This document shows, in pieces, positions 6,902 to 13,541 of a stretch of DNA of 21,790 nucleotides; position 1 is the first letter of the stretch, and the number at the start of each line of letters is the position of its first letter. This stretch comes from a virus. The translations under genes and the position numbers were made by a program. The stretch spans positions 1 through 21,790 of the IMG/VR virus record IMGVR_UViG_3300027898_000151; one strand, written 5' to 3'. The notes under the pieces were generated by a model. It had not been told where the DNA came from. It worked only from the letters and a program-made list of their open reading frames with translations, and made no database searches.

Positions 6902-6921
6902 ATAGTGATCACCTCTAGAGT
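6893..6921 (+). promoter_or_regulatory. Sigma70-like promoter for the His-rich protein gene
   Basis: TTGACA (6893-6898), a 17-base spacer and TAGAGT (6916-6921). The -35 is preceded by TTTCAC, as at 2236. It lies in the only sizeable gap between the helicase gene and the gene at 6982. Confidence 0.6.
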
Positions 6922-6981
6922 GCATATGTTGGCCGAATTGTTCTGCCACACAAACTTGGACAAGTAGAAAGTATCTCAACA

Positions 6982-7683
6982 ATGTCTGAACATCACGAAC
7001 ACACTCACGAACACGCTAACCACGCACATCATGCTGCGGAAACTCCGGTTGTTACTGCCCCTCTCTATAATATCCGAGAGCTGAAGTTTTCTTTTAAGAA
7101 GCAGGTTCTCAAGGATGCTGATGGTAATCCTATCAAGGATGAGCTTGGTGTTGAAAAGAAGCGTCCTCCCGTTGTTCTCAATGTGAAGGTTCCTACGTTT
7201 GAAGGATTGCTGACAGAGATTTCTGATCCTAATGTTGCTAACTTTGTTCTTGATCTTGTTGAAGAGGCAATCAAGGATCAGGTTCGCCAGCAGCTTTCTG
7301 ATGAAGAAAACCCTGTTAATCGTCAGGAAGAACTTGACGAAAAGAAGCTCACTCTTTCGTATATTGCTAACATTCCTCGCAGCGAACGCACTGGTAGCGC
7401 TCTTAGCAAGGAAGTGTTTGAAGACTTTGGTAAGGATTATATCGAAGTCATGCAGCAGTTTCGTGCTGTTGAAAAGGTTACTCATGCTGCTAAATTGTTC
7501 ATGGGTAAGCTCAACAGTGTCAAGACTGACAAGCGTATTCTCAAGCTTCTGCGTGAACAGCTTGCTACTTGGGCTGAAAATACTAAGCAGCTTGAAGATT
7601 TGCAGGAAGTGTATGTCTTCCTTGATAATCGTATCTCTACTTTCCTCAAGAAGGATGATGTTGACCAGCTTGCCCTGCTGTAA
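6982..7683 (+). CDS. His-rich N-terminus, highly expressed-looking protein of unknown function, 233 aa
   Basis: Eight of residues 4-17 are His, which could bind metal. The body is charged and mostly helical, with a beta-like segment near 29-70 containing a Lys-Asp-Ala-Asp-Gly-Asn turn. There is no membrane segment or signal peptide, and I do not recognise the family. Codon use differs sharply from its neighbours: 21 of 22 Lys codons are AAG, whereas the DNA polymerase gene uses mainly AAA. This is typical of a very strongly expressed gene. It stands alone between its own promoter (6893-6921) and a strong terminator (7706-7742). An abundant DNA-binding, scaffolding or host-directed protein would fit. 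The SD before ATG 6982 is weak. Confidence 0.85.
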   Translation: MSEHHEHTHEHANHAHHAAETPVVTAPLYNIRELKFSFKKQVLKDADGNPIKDELGVEKKRPPVVLNVKVPTFEGLLTEISDPNVANFVLDLVEEAIKDQVRQQLSDEENPVNRQEELDEKKLTLSYIANIPRSERTGSALSKEVFEDFGKDYIEVMQQFRAVEKVTHAAKLFMGKLNSVKTDKRILKLLREQLATWAENTKQLEDLQEVYVFLDNRISTFLKKDDVDQLALL

Positions 7684-7705
7684 TATCTGACACCTTAACT
7701 TAACT

Positions 7706-7742
7706 ATAGCGTGGTAGGAGTAATCTTACCACGCTATTTTTG
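7706..7742 (+). terminator. Strong Rho-independent terminator
   Basis: ATAGCGTGGTA (7706-7716) pairs with TACCACGCTAT (7727-7737). The stem continues inward through a G-T, a G-C and an A-T pair to about 14 bp with a 4-base loop, and is followed by TTTTT. It closes the single-gene unit of the His-rich protein. Confidence 0.9.
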
Positions 7743-7768
7743 TAGATACACCATGAAGGGATGTTGTT

Positions 7769-8320
7769 ATGAGTGATAGTAATTTGCCAACTCTTGGGAC
7801 CCCGGTAAAAAATCTTATCTTGCCGGCTAACATTACCGGTCCTGCGGTCAAAGCAATCAATAATCTTGTTACCATTGATGAAGGTGGCTGGCATCTTGAG
7901 CATGTTGACGGTGACAATGATGGCGGTTGGACTTTTGGTGGCATGACAAGTAAATTGTTTTGCACTTACTTTCCAAACTATGCTGGATATGATGCAATTG
8001 AAAAAGTAGTTAACGATCCTAAGCTGTATCTTGTATTGATTGCTGAGTGTCAAGCAATTTACTATCAGGAATTTTATGTTCCAGTATCACGCATTATGTA
8101 TTCTACTGTTGTGTTTCCTGGACATCTTTCGTGTGCAATTAATGTTGGTATGTCTAGATTTGCTATGCTGTATGCAGCAACTAAGAATGCTCCATACAAA
8201 GATTTTCTTTCAGCGTGGAAAGATTTCTACTTTTCTTTGTTGAGGGACAATCCTGTTGATGACATTAAATTCATTCATGGTTGGATCAACAGAGTGTGGA
8301 ACCATCTGGGAGAGATCTAA
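7769..8320 (+). CDS. Endolysin, glycoside hydrolase family 108 type, 183 aa
   Basis: A phage muramidase-type lysin that would cleave the glycan strands of peptidoglycan. Residues 37-41 (DEGGW) carry the expected catalytic Glu38, followed by DGGWTFGGMT at 51-60, the second hallmark of GH108/TtsA-like lysins. The C-terminal half has a FIHGWINRVW segment typical of the peptidoglycan-binding domain (PG_binding_3) paired with this fold. There is no signal peptide, so a holin would be needed for release, and none is evident beside it. The length is normal for the family. AAGGGA at 7756-7761 supports ATG 7769. The gene contains one copy of a GC-rich 12-mer at 7794-7805. Confidence 0.87.
   Translation: MSDSNLPTLGTPVKNLILPANITGPAVKAINNLVTIDEGGWHLEHVDGDNDGGWTFGGMTSKLFCTYFPNYAGYDAIEKVVNDPKLYLVLIAECQAIYYQEFYVPVSRIMYSTVVFPGHLSCAINVGMSRFAMLYAATKNAPYKDFLSAWKDFYFSLLRDNPVDDIKFIHGWINRVWNHLGEI
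7794..7805 (+). repeat. GC-rich 12-mer TTGGGACCCCGG, copy in the endolysin gene
   Basis: One of three exact copies in the window (others at 13486-13497 and 19744-19755). Here it encodes part of LGTPV. Confidence 0.8.
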
Positions 8321-8321
8321 C

Positions 8322-8504
8322 ATGGGTAATGACACAGTAGAACACGCAACATATCTTATCTGTGAAGAACACAGTGTGTATTCTACTGTGTCATTTTCTT
8401 ATTGCTTTCTCTGTGCAAGACGTTCGCGCGCCCAAACATACGCATACCAAAAAATAAACAATACGTTGAAGTCAGGAGACAGTAATGAGCCCGACAACAA
8501 CTGA
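8322..8504 (+). CDS. Possible small zinc-finger-like protein, 60 aa
   Basis: ATG 8322 follows the endolysin stop directly and has GGGAGA 8 bases upstream. The product contains C14-x2-H17 and C28-x2-C31, a plausible zinc site, then a basic patch. Against it, a 15-bp hairpin with a T-rich tail lies within its first 25 codons, so the region may instead be just a terminator and leader. The last 20 bases overlap the next gene. No function is known. Confidence 0.5.
   Translation: MGNDTVEHATYLICEEHSVYSTVSFSYCFLCARRSRAQTYAYQKINNTLKSGDSNEPDNN
8328..8400 (+). terminator. 15-bp stem with T-rich tail after the endolysin gene
   Basis: AATGACACAGTAGAA (8328-8342) pairs perfectly with TTCTACTGTGTCATT (8381-8395), with a 38-base loop and a TTTTCTT tail overlapping the end of the stem. 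It begins 8 bases after the endolysin stop, like the stems after other genes here. The loop is long for an intrinsic terminator, and the stem lies inside a possible small gene. Confidence 0.55.
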
Positions 8505-8826
8505 TGAGTGGATAACACTGTTACGTGAGGAAAAGTTATATTTAACAGTGCATCAGCCAAGAGATGGTTTTTGTATAGTATTACAGTCAATGCCATCACA
8601 TACTGGTTATGAATATATATTACTTACTAATCAAGGATTAGCTACAAAGCCAAGTAGTTATTACATATCAAACGATCCTACTGAAACTTTGTGCAGTTGC
8701 ATATCAAAAGCATATCATAACTATAAAAATCCACCAGATCCTTTTTCTTATCAAAAGCAATCAGCATTGGATATACTCCGCAGATCAGTAGCAAAACGAG
8801 GAAAGATATCATACGATGACCTATAA
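8485..8826 (+). CDS. Hypothetical protein with YDDL tail, 113 aa
   Basis: No family recognised. It is a soluble alpha/beta-looking protein whose last residues are RGKISYDDL. The 179-aa protein encoded at 9134-9673 ends RGKKPTYDDL, so the two share an acidic-hydrophobic tail with a basic lead-in. AGGAG at 8474-8478 supports the start, 6 bases away. It opens the long operon running to 18262 and overlaps the next gene by 11 bases. Confidence 0.75.
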   Translation: MSPTTTDEWITLLREEKLYLTVHQPRDGFCIVLQSMPSHTGYEYILLTNQGLATKPSSYYISNDPTETLCSCISKAYHNYKNPPDPFSYQKQSALDILRRSVAKRGKISYDDL

Positions 8827-9127
8827 CACACAAAGTGCTGACATGGAAGAAATCTGGGAAACGTTGTTTCTTGGGAAAACTGTAATAATTAATTTTGATA
8901 CTCTCCAACAAGCTGAGGCGTTCAGAGTTGCATTGCATAAACTTAAAAATAAAAAAGAAAAAGATCTTATTGGTATTGGTTTTATGGAAACAGAAGAGTT
9001 ACAATCACTTTGCTTCCATCGTGCGCCAGAAACTCAATATAGTGAATTTCCAATCTATTCTTACAGAATATTTCTTGGTAAACGTAAACGTGGTGGTGCA
9101 CAGTTTACAATAACTGTATTGGACTAA
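8816..9127 (+). CDS. Hypothetical protein, 103 aa
   Basis: Unknown small protein with an internal Lys-rich helix (about residues 41-49) and a basic KRKRGG segment near 90-95 before a beta-like end; nucleic-acid contact is possible. The chosen start overlaps the preceding gene by 11 bases with GAGG roughly 15 bases upstream; ATG 8843 is a less likely alternative. It is co-oriented and coupled to its neighbours. Confidence 0.7.
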   Translation: MTYNTQSADMEEIWETLFLGKTVIINFDTLQQAEAFRVALHKLKNKKEKDLIGIGFMETEELQSLCFHRAPETQYSEFPIYSYRIFLGKRKRGGAQFTITVLD

Positions 9128-9133
9128 TCTACT

Positions 9134-9673
9134 ATGCGCACATACGAACCATACTGGCGTGAAATAAGATACAAAGGTTTCATAAACCTTCAACTTAAAC
9201 ATGCCTGTTATGTTCCTCGTGTGAAGCGTATGTTGTCAAAAGAAAAAGATGAAGATACAGGTTTTCGTTATATCAACAAAGACACAACATGGAGACTTAT
9301 TTTTACTTGGACAGATGCAGACAATAAACTACTAGTGCAACTTCAAAGTAAAAATCTAGTCTCTGACATGCAAAGGATACTCAAGATGAGTGCAACTAAT
9401 TCTACTGTGACAGCTACTCTCAACAATGCTGACATTGTCAAGCAGCGTATCAAAGACTTGCAAGTTGCATTGCAACAGAATGCTCCTAACTATGATAGTA
9501 TTCTACATACTATTCATCGTGCACTTGCAGAAGATGAGTCCACTGTTCATCTACTTTCTGAGGATGAGATTGGCACTATTGTTGCTGGTCTTAGCAAGCG
9601 CACTAACGTTGTGCTTGTTGAGAATGCACTGAAAAGTGGTAGGGGTAAGAAGCCAACATATGATGATTTGTAA
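9134..9673 (+). CDS. Hypothetical protein with YDDL tail, 179 aa
   Basis: Not recognised. The N-terminal part (1-85) is basic and beta-like, and the C-terminal part (about 85-165) is helical, with a SEDEIGTIVAGL segment near 138-149. The tail RGKKPTYDDL resembles the end of the protein encoded at 8485-8826. Codons for the two tails differ, so this is not a recent copy. The SD before ATG 9134 is poor, so translation probably depends on coupling to the gene ending 7 bases earlier. The surrounding operon encodes recombination and replication proteins. Confidence 0.75.
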   Translation: MRTYEPYWREIRYKGFINLQLKHACYVPRVKRMLSKEKDEDTGFRYINKDTTWRLIFTWTDADNKLLVQLQSKNLVSDMQRILKMSATNSTVTATLNNADIVKQRIKDLQVALQQNAPNYDSILHTIHRALAEDESTVHLLSEDEIGTIVAGLSKRTNVVLVENALKSGRGKKPTYDDL

Positions 9674-9687
9674 TATGGAGAGTTATC

Positions 9688-10002
9688 ATGTGCATTCTTT
9701 CTGTCAAGATTTTGGACCCCGCTAATTGTTATGACCCAAAATTTTGTCCTACTAACGGAAAATTGATTGCTCAATACAATGGCAATACTATCATATTGTT
9801 AGTTGTTAACAGTGTGGTTAATATTCATGTTGAGAGCAAAGAAGGTAGTTTTGATGCTGTCATTGATCCACCATACAAGGGTAGCATTCCTTGGGGTATG
9901 ATGATTGATAGCGTGTGTGAAGAAATATCACGTCGTATGATGAATGCTGCATTTATGCAGAGAGAGTATCTCATGTCGGAAGGACTATATCATGTCAACT
10001 AA
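9688..10002 (+). CDS. Hypothetical protein, 104 aa
   Basis: Unknown. The first half is beta-like with Cys residues at 2, 14 and 20, and the end is helical and Met-rich. GGAG at 9677-9680 is 7 bases before ATG 9688. It overlaps the nuclease gene by 11 bases, so translation is likely coupled to it. Confidence 0.72.
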   Translation: MCILSVKILDPANCYDPKFCPTNGKLIAQYNGNTIILLVVNSVVNIHVESKEGSFDAVIDPPYKGSIPWGMMIDSVCEEISRRMMNAAFMQREYLMSEGLYHVN

Positions 10003-11041
10003 CAGCTATACAGTTGCAGAACTGAGTGATGATGAGAGTGTGTTTGGCCCCGATGAAAATGATAAGTATCGAGACCCTACACTATACGTGCAAGATACCC
10101 ATACAAATAGCCCTATTCATTACAACCTAAGAACGTTGTCATACAGTGGTTTACTTACATTTCATTCGTGCCCACGTAAGTTTCAACTCAACAGATTGCT
10201 TCCTCGTGAAGCCACAGAAGAAACTGATGAAGGTGGGCATCTTGATTTTGGCACTGTAGTTGGTAACGGTGTGCAGGAATTACTTGTTACTGGATCAATG
10301 GAGCGTGCTATTTTTAAAGCATTCATTGATTGGAAAGATAATCTTGAAAGCGAACGTGGCGCTAAGAGTAGCAAGACATTCTGGCACGCTGTTCAAGCTA
10401 TCAAAAAATTCACAGAGATTATCAATGGTCCACTTGCAATGTATGAGCTTGCTTATTTCAATGGCAAGCCAGCAGTAGAGCTTGGCTTTCGTATTGACTT
10501 TGGTAATGGGTTCAAGTTTCGTGGTAAGCTTGACGCATTGCTTATCCATCGTATCAACAGATCATATCTTCCACTGGAATGTAAAACAACAGGTTGGAGT
10601 GTAATTGATGAGGCAATGTATGGTAACTCTGCACAAGGTGTAGGTTATGGCGTTGTCATTGATCGTGTTGCGTTTGAGAGCGACACAGAAGTCAACTCAT
10701 ACAATGTATTCTATCCTGTGTATATGACTAAGAAAGCTGAATGGGTGCCTATGTTTTTTCCCAAAAGCAATTCTTCACGTGCAGGATGGTTGCAATCTGT
10801 ATTTTTTGATGTGATGCGTATCAAAGAGTATGCAGAAATTGATCACTTTCCTATGCACGGAGAGAGTTGCTTTGGCTTTAATAAGCAGTGCAAGCACTAT
10901 GGTATGTGCGGTCTTAGCACTTCCACACTTGTTGGTGACATGAATAGTGTGCCAATTAAGTTGGATAAAGTTGAAGACTATCCTTTGGAGTTTGATGTTG
11001 ATGACTTAATCAATGCGCAGATAGCAAAGGAGTTTGAATGA
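9992..11041 (+). CDS. PD-(D/E)XK nuclease, Cas4/RecB-like with probable Fe-S cluster, 349 aa
   Basis: A DNA exonuclease-type domain of the RecB/Cas4 superfamily. An SYSGLLTFHSCPRKF entry motif holds C60. Catalytic D181 (GKLDALL) and E196-C-K198 (ECK) form the D...ExK core, and the downstream Gln in NSAQGVGYG fits motif QxxxY. C293, C300 and C306 near the C-terminus together with C60 match the four-Cys iron-sulfur arrangement of Cas4 and AddB. ATG 9992 is preferred over an upstream in-frame start at 9944 because GGAAGGA precedes it. It lies two genes before a Sak4-like ATPase, suggesting a resection/recombination pair. There is no CRISPR array here, so an adaptation role is unlikely. Confidence 0.88.
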   Translation: MSTNSYTVAELSDDESVFGPDENDKYRDPTLYVQDTHTNSPIHYNLRTLSYSGLLTFHSCPRKFQLNRLLPREATEETDEGGHLDFGTVVGNGVQELLVTGSMERAIFKAFIDWKDNLESERGAKSSKTFWHAVQAIKKFTEIINGPLAMYELAYFNGKPAVELGFRIDFGNGFKFRGKLDALLIHRINRSYLPLECKTTGWSVIDEAMYGNSAQGVGYGVVIDRVAFESDTEVNSYNVFYPVYMTKKAEWVPMFFPKSNSSRAGWLQSVFFDVMRIKEYAEIDHFPMHGESCFGFNKQCKHYGMCGLSTSTLVGDMNSVPIKLDKVEDYPLEFDVDDLINAQIAKEFE

Positions 11042-11292
11042 TGAAGAGGAAACGTGTAGATAACTATCAACTGAGAAAGCTACAACAATCATACTTTCTC
11101 AACAAAGGTAGAATTACAGCAGCGTTTGCGCTGTTGAAAAACTTTGCACGTCATTCTTATTTATCAGACAATATCATTCAGACACTAGATGTTCTCACTG
11201 GAATTCTTATATCAGAAAATGAAAAGATGTATCAAGAACAACGTCATGCACTAATTAGTGCTAGAGAGCAGGAGAATGCAGATGAAACCTAG
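11038..11292 (+). CDS. Hypothetical protein, 84 aa, helical and basic N-terminus
   Basis: A small, mostly helical protein with a basic start (KRKR at 3-6) and an acidic end. It overlaps the nuclease stop (ATGA) and the Sak4-like gene start. AAGGAG at 11027-11032 fits either ATG 11038 (5 bases) or the adjacent ATG 11041 (8 bases). Its place between nuclease and recombinase suggests an accessory DNA-binding role, but no family is recognised. Confidence 0.72.
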   Translation: MMKRKRVDNYQLRKLQQSYFLNKGRITAAFALLKNFARHSYLSDNIIQTLDVLTGILISENEKMYQEQRHALISAREQENADET

Positions 11293-12379
11293 TAAGATGT
11301 TCGAGCGTCAAGCTAAGAAGGTTATCGTGTTTGGAGAAAGTAAGAGTGGTAAATCAAGACTTGTTGCTGAGTTGCTCAAGCATGGATACAAGCTTCATTG
11401 GGTATCTCTTGATGGCGGCCATACCGTTATTCATAGCCTTGGTTTGTCTATAGATTATCTTGACGATCATCTTGAGTTGATCAATGTTCCAGATACTAAA
11501 GAGCAGACACAAGGTATATTTACTTGCTTGAAGATTATGTCTGGCACACCAGTTGATATCTGTGATGCACATGGCATTGTTAACTGCGGTAGTTGTAAAA
11601 GCAAAGGTGGTAGCGTTACTCGTTTTGACGCCAGCACTTTTGATAACTCACGCGATATCGTAGTATTCGATCACGCATATCAGATTGCAGTATCAGCTCT
11701 TAATGCGCAAGTTAAGAAAATGGCAGCGCAATCCAAGGGCGATGATAAAGATCCTGATATCTATAAACCAGAGTGGTCTGATTGGCGTGTTCAAGGATCA
11801 CTCATGGATAGGTTTTTCACAAATGTTCAAGCTGCTCCCTTTAATATTATCGTCATCACCCAGGCGACAGAGAGCGTTCTGGTGGATAAAAGCAAGAAGA
11901 TTCTTCCGGTTATCGGCACGGATAATTTTAGCGCTAACGCTGGGCGTTATGTGGATACTATTGTCTATTGTGAAGTCATTAATGGTAAGCATCGCTACGG
12001 CAGTTCTACGGATTATAAACTTGGGATTGGGTGTGGTTCTAGATATGATTACAAGATCGAAGGAATGACAGAACCAAGTTTGTCACCTTTGTTTTCTGGC
12101 GCTGCTAAATTGCTTCCGCAACAAATTGATATCAAAGCAGTTGTTACTACTGCTGCTGTCGTTAATAAACCAGCAGAGTCGCCTGAGCCTACGCGTATTG
12201 TTAGCGATGTCAAAGATGGTGAGATTATCTCAGATCGTTTCCCACCTATGACACCCACACCTAATGTTTTCTATCCTGACAAAGGTGTGAAACAAGTAGA
12301 ACCAGAAACACCTTCATTATCAATTCAAGAACGTCTTGCTTTGCTGCGTGCAAAACAGAACCAGCAAGGAGGTAAGTAA
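11282..12379 (+). CDS. Sak4-like RecA-fold ATPase/recombinase (AAA_24 type), 365 aa
   Basis: A RecA-fold ATPase of the type phages use for single-strand annealing or exchange. Walker A GESKSGKS is at 18-25, Walker B IVVFD at 126-130, and NIIVITQ at 188-194 is the usual Gln sensor strand. Between Walker A and B is a zinc-like knuckle, C94-x2-H97-x4-C102-x2-C105. The core ends near 275; a Pro/Val/Thr-rich linker leads to the C-terminal peptide LSIQERLALLRAK (346-358), nearly matching the end of the SF1 helicase. ATG 11282 is chosen because AGGAG lies 7 bases upstream; the frame opens earlier with a GTG. It may act with the nearby Cas4-like nuclease and the ssDNA-binding protein. Confidence 0.85.
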   Translation: MKPSKMFERQAKKVIVFGESKSGKSRLVAELLKHGYKLHWVSLDGGHTVIHSLGLSIDYLDDHLELINVPDTKEQTQGIFTCLKIMSGTPVDICDAHGIVNCGSCKSKGGSVTRFDASTFDNSRDIVVFDHAYQIAVSALNAQVKKMAAQSKGDDKDPDIYKPEWSDWRVQGSLMDRFFTNVQAAPFNIIVITQATESVLVDKSKKILPVIGTDNFSANAGRYVDTIVYCEVINGKHRYGSSTDYKLGIGCGSRYDYKIEGMTEPSLSPLFSGAAKLLPQQIDIKAVVTTAAVVNKPAESPEPTRIVSDVKDGEIISDRFPPMTPTPNVFYPDKGVKQVEPETPSLSIQERLALLRAKQNQQGGK

Positions 12380-12380
12380 C

Positions 12381-12953
12381 ATGTCAACATATCCAATTCG
12401 TATTGCACTCACTGGTAAGAAGGGTGTTGGCAAAGATACGTTTGCAAAAGTGCTTACTAGTTATGCTACGTTTTACACATTGTCTTTTGCTAAGCCATTG
12501 AAAATTGGTTTAGCAAATATGTTTGATGTCCATATTAAATACTTTGAAGACCCTGTGTTGAAAGAACGTAACCTTCCAGGATTTTCTTTTACACCACGCC
12601 AAGCAATGCAAGTAATTGGAACTGATGCAGTGCGTAATCATCTTGATGAAAACGCTTGGTGTTTCCTTATGCGGGAAAGATTGCAAGCATATCATCAACA
12701 CAATGTAATTATTACTGACCTTCGTATGCCAAATGAATATAATTTGTGCAAAACGTATGGTTTCACAGTTGTGCGTGTCATTTCCAATGTTTACGGCACA
12801 GCACAAGACAGTCATGTAACTGAAAACCAGCTTATCCCTTGTGATGTTACTTTGGAGAACGAGGGATCACTTGCTGATTTACATGACGAAGCAAAGAGAT
12901 TGCTGGGATATATCCAACGATCATCGTTATATACTCCAGCCAAACCCATCTGA
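12381..12953 (+). CDS. Deoxynucleoside monophosphate kinase, 190 aa
   Basis: A phage dNMP kinase that would convert dNMPs to dNDPs for DNA synthesis. It has a P-loop TGKKGVGKDT at 11-20, then the family-typical TPRQAMQVIGTD (71-82) and DLRMPNE (113-119) segments that handle the nucleotide. The length fits phage enzymes of this class. The start is fixed by a perfect AAGGAGGT at 12366-12373, 7 bases before ATG, and the gene follows the Sak4-like stop by one base. A frame open from 12336 is rejected as the start. Confidence 0.87.
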   Translation: MSTYPIRIALTGKKGVGKDTFAKVLTSYATFYTLSFAKPLKIGLANMFDVHIKYFEDPVLKERNLPGFSFTPRQAMQVIGTDAVRNHLDENAWCFLMRERLQAYHQHNVIITDLRMPNEYNLCKTYGFTVVRVISNVYGTAQDSHVTENQLIPCDVTLENEGSLADLHDEAKRLLGYIQRSSLYTPAKPI

Positions 12954-12968
12954 CCTAACAAGTCAGAT
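12948..12968. repeat. Hairpin spanning the dNMP kinase stop codon
   Basis: ATCTGAC (12948-12954), 7 bases, GTCAGAT (12962-12968). It includes the TGA stop. There is no T-run, so it more likely marks an RNA end-stability or processing site than a terminator. Confidence 0.5.
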
Positions 12969-12972
12969 ACAA

Positions 12973-12985
12973 GTGCATAATGCAC
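12973..12985. repeat. Palindrome before the ssDNA-binding protein gene
   Basis: GTGCAT-A-ATGCAC, perfect with one central base, 26 bases before the start codon at 13012. Possible operator or translational control site. Confidence 0.45.
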
Positions 12986-13011
12986 ACAACACTAACTACA
13001 AGGTAACTATC

Positions 13012-13467
13012 ATGTCTGAGACAAACGAGTTGGGTTTTGAAGTTGGCGATGACTTCCTGTTGGATGACATTGAAGACTTGCCTGAGTTTGTAAGCCCTCC
13101 TACCGGTGCTTACACTGTTCTTCTTCCTGATGGTATTGTTGATAAAGAAATCAATGATGCCAATTACTTTGACATCAAAATGGTCATTCAGTCTGTTGAA
13201 GAAATTGACCAGAAAGGTCTTGATGAAAACGAAGTGCCTCCCAAGGTTGGGGATATGTTCAACTTGATCTTCAAGAAAGACAACAAGTTTGGTGTTGGTA
13301 ACTTCAAGAAGTTTGCCAAAGGCATTGCAGAGCATTATCGTTTGCGGACTGTTGGTGAAGTTCGTGAGAAGGCAAAGGGTGTTCTTTTGCTTGTCGTTGT
13401 AAAGCGTGCATGGAATAAGAAGGCACAGCGCCATAATGTTAATGTTGAGCGTGTGCAGGTTATCTAA
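13012..13467 (+). CDS. Probable ssDNA-binding protein (OB-fold/DUF669-like), 151 aa
   Basis: The size, a beta-rich core with regularly spaced hydrophobics, a GNFKKFAKGI segment near 102-111 and a C-terminal strand set ending VERVQVI resemble the phage OB-fold ssDNA-binding proteins (DUF669 and similar). No strict signature exists, so this rests on shape and context. The N-terminus is strongly acidic with hydrophobics (GDDFLLDDIEDLPEF, about 12-26), like the acidic tip of SSB proteins but at the other end. Lys codons lean to AAG (10 of 15), suggesting high expression. AAGG at 13000-13003 supports ATG 13012 over an upstream frame opening. Hairpins flank the gene, and the DNA polymerase lies downstream. 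Confidence 0.6.
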   Translation: MSETNELGFEVGDDFLLDDIEDLPEFVSPPTGAYTVLLPDGIVDKEINDANYFDIKMVIQSVEEIDQKGLDENEVPPKVGDMFNLIFKKDNKFGVGNFKKFAKGIAEHYRLRTVGEVREKAKGVLLLVVVKRAWNKKAQRHNVNVERVQVI

Positions 13468-13485
13468 CCGTTAACTAGCAACTAG

Positions 13486-13497
13486 TTGGGACCCCGG
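13486..13497 (+). repeat. GC-rich 12-mer TTGGGACCCCGG, intergenic copy
   Basis: This copy forms the left arm of the hairpin at 13487-13524 and is the only one of the three outside a gene. Confidence 0.8.
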
Positions 13498-13524
13498 ATA
13501 GTTATCATACTTTTCGGGGTCCCA
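13487..13524. repeat. GC-rich 10-bp hairpin ahead of the 134-aa gene
   Basis: TGGGACCCCG (13487-13496) pairs with CGGGGTCCCA (13515-13524), with an 18-base loop. It stands out in an AT-rich region and lacks a T-run. The left arm is part of a 12-mer found three times in the window. It ends 4 bases before the AGGAG of the next gene, so it may affect that gene's translation. Confidence 0.7.
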
Positions 13525-13541
13525 CACAGGAGATACATATC

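Noticed and set aside
7232-7690. 152-aa + strand frame overlapping the His-rich gene
   Set aside because: Out-of-frame shadow created by the strong codon bias of the real gene; Leu/Ser-rich without RBS.
12955-13434. 159-aa minus-strand frame
   Set aside because: Antisense shadow of the probable ssDNA-binding protein gene; Cys/Phe/Leu-rich without motif.
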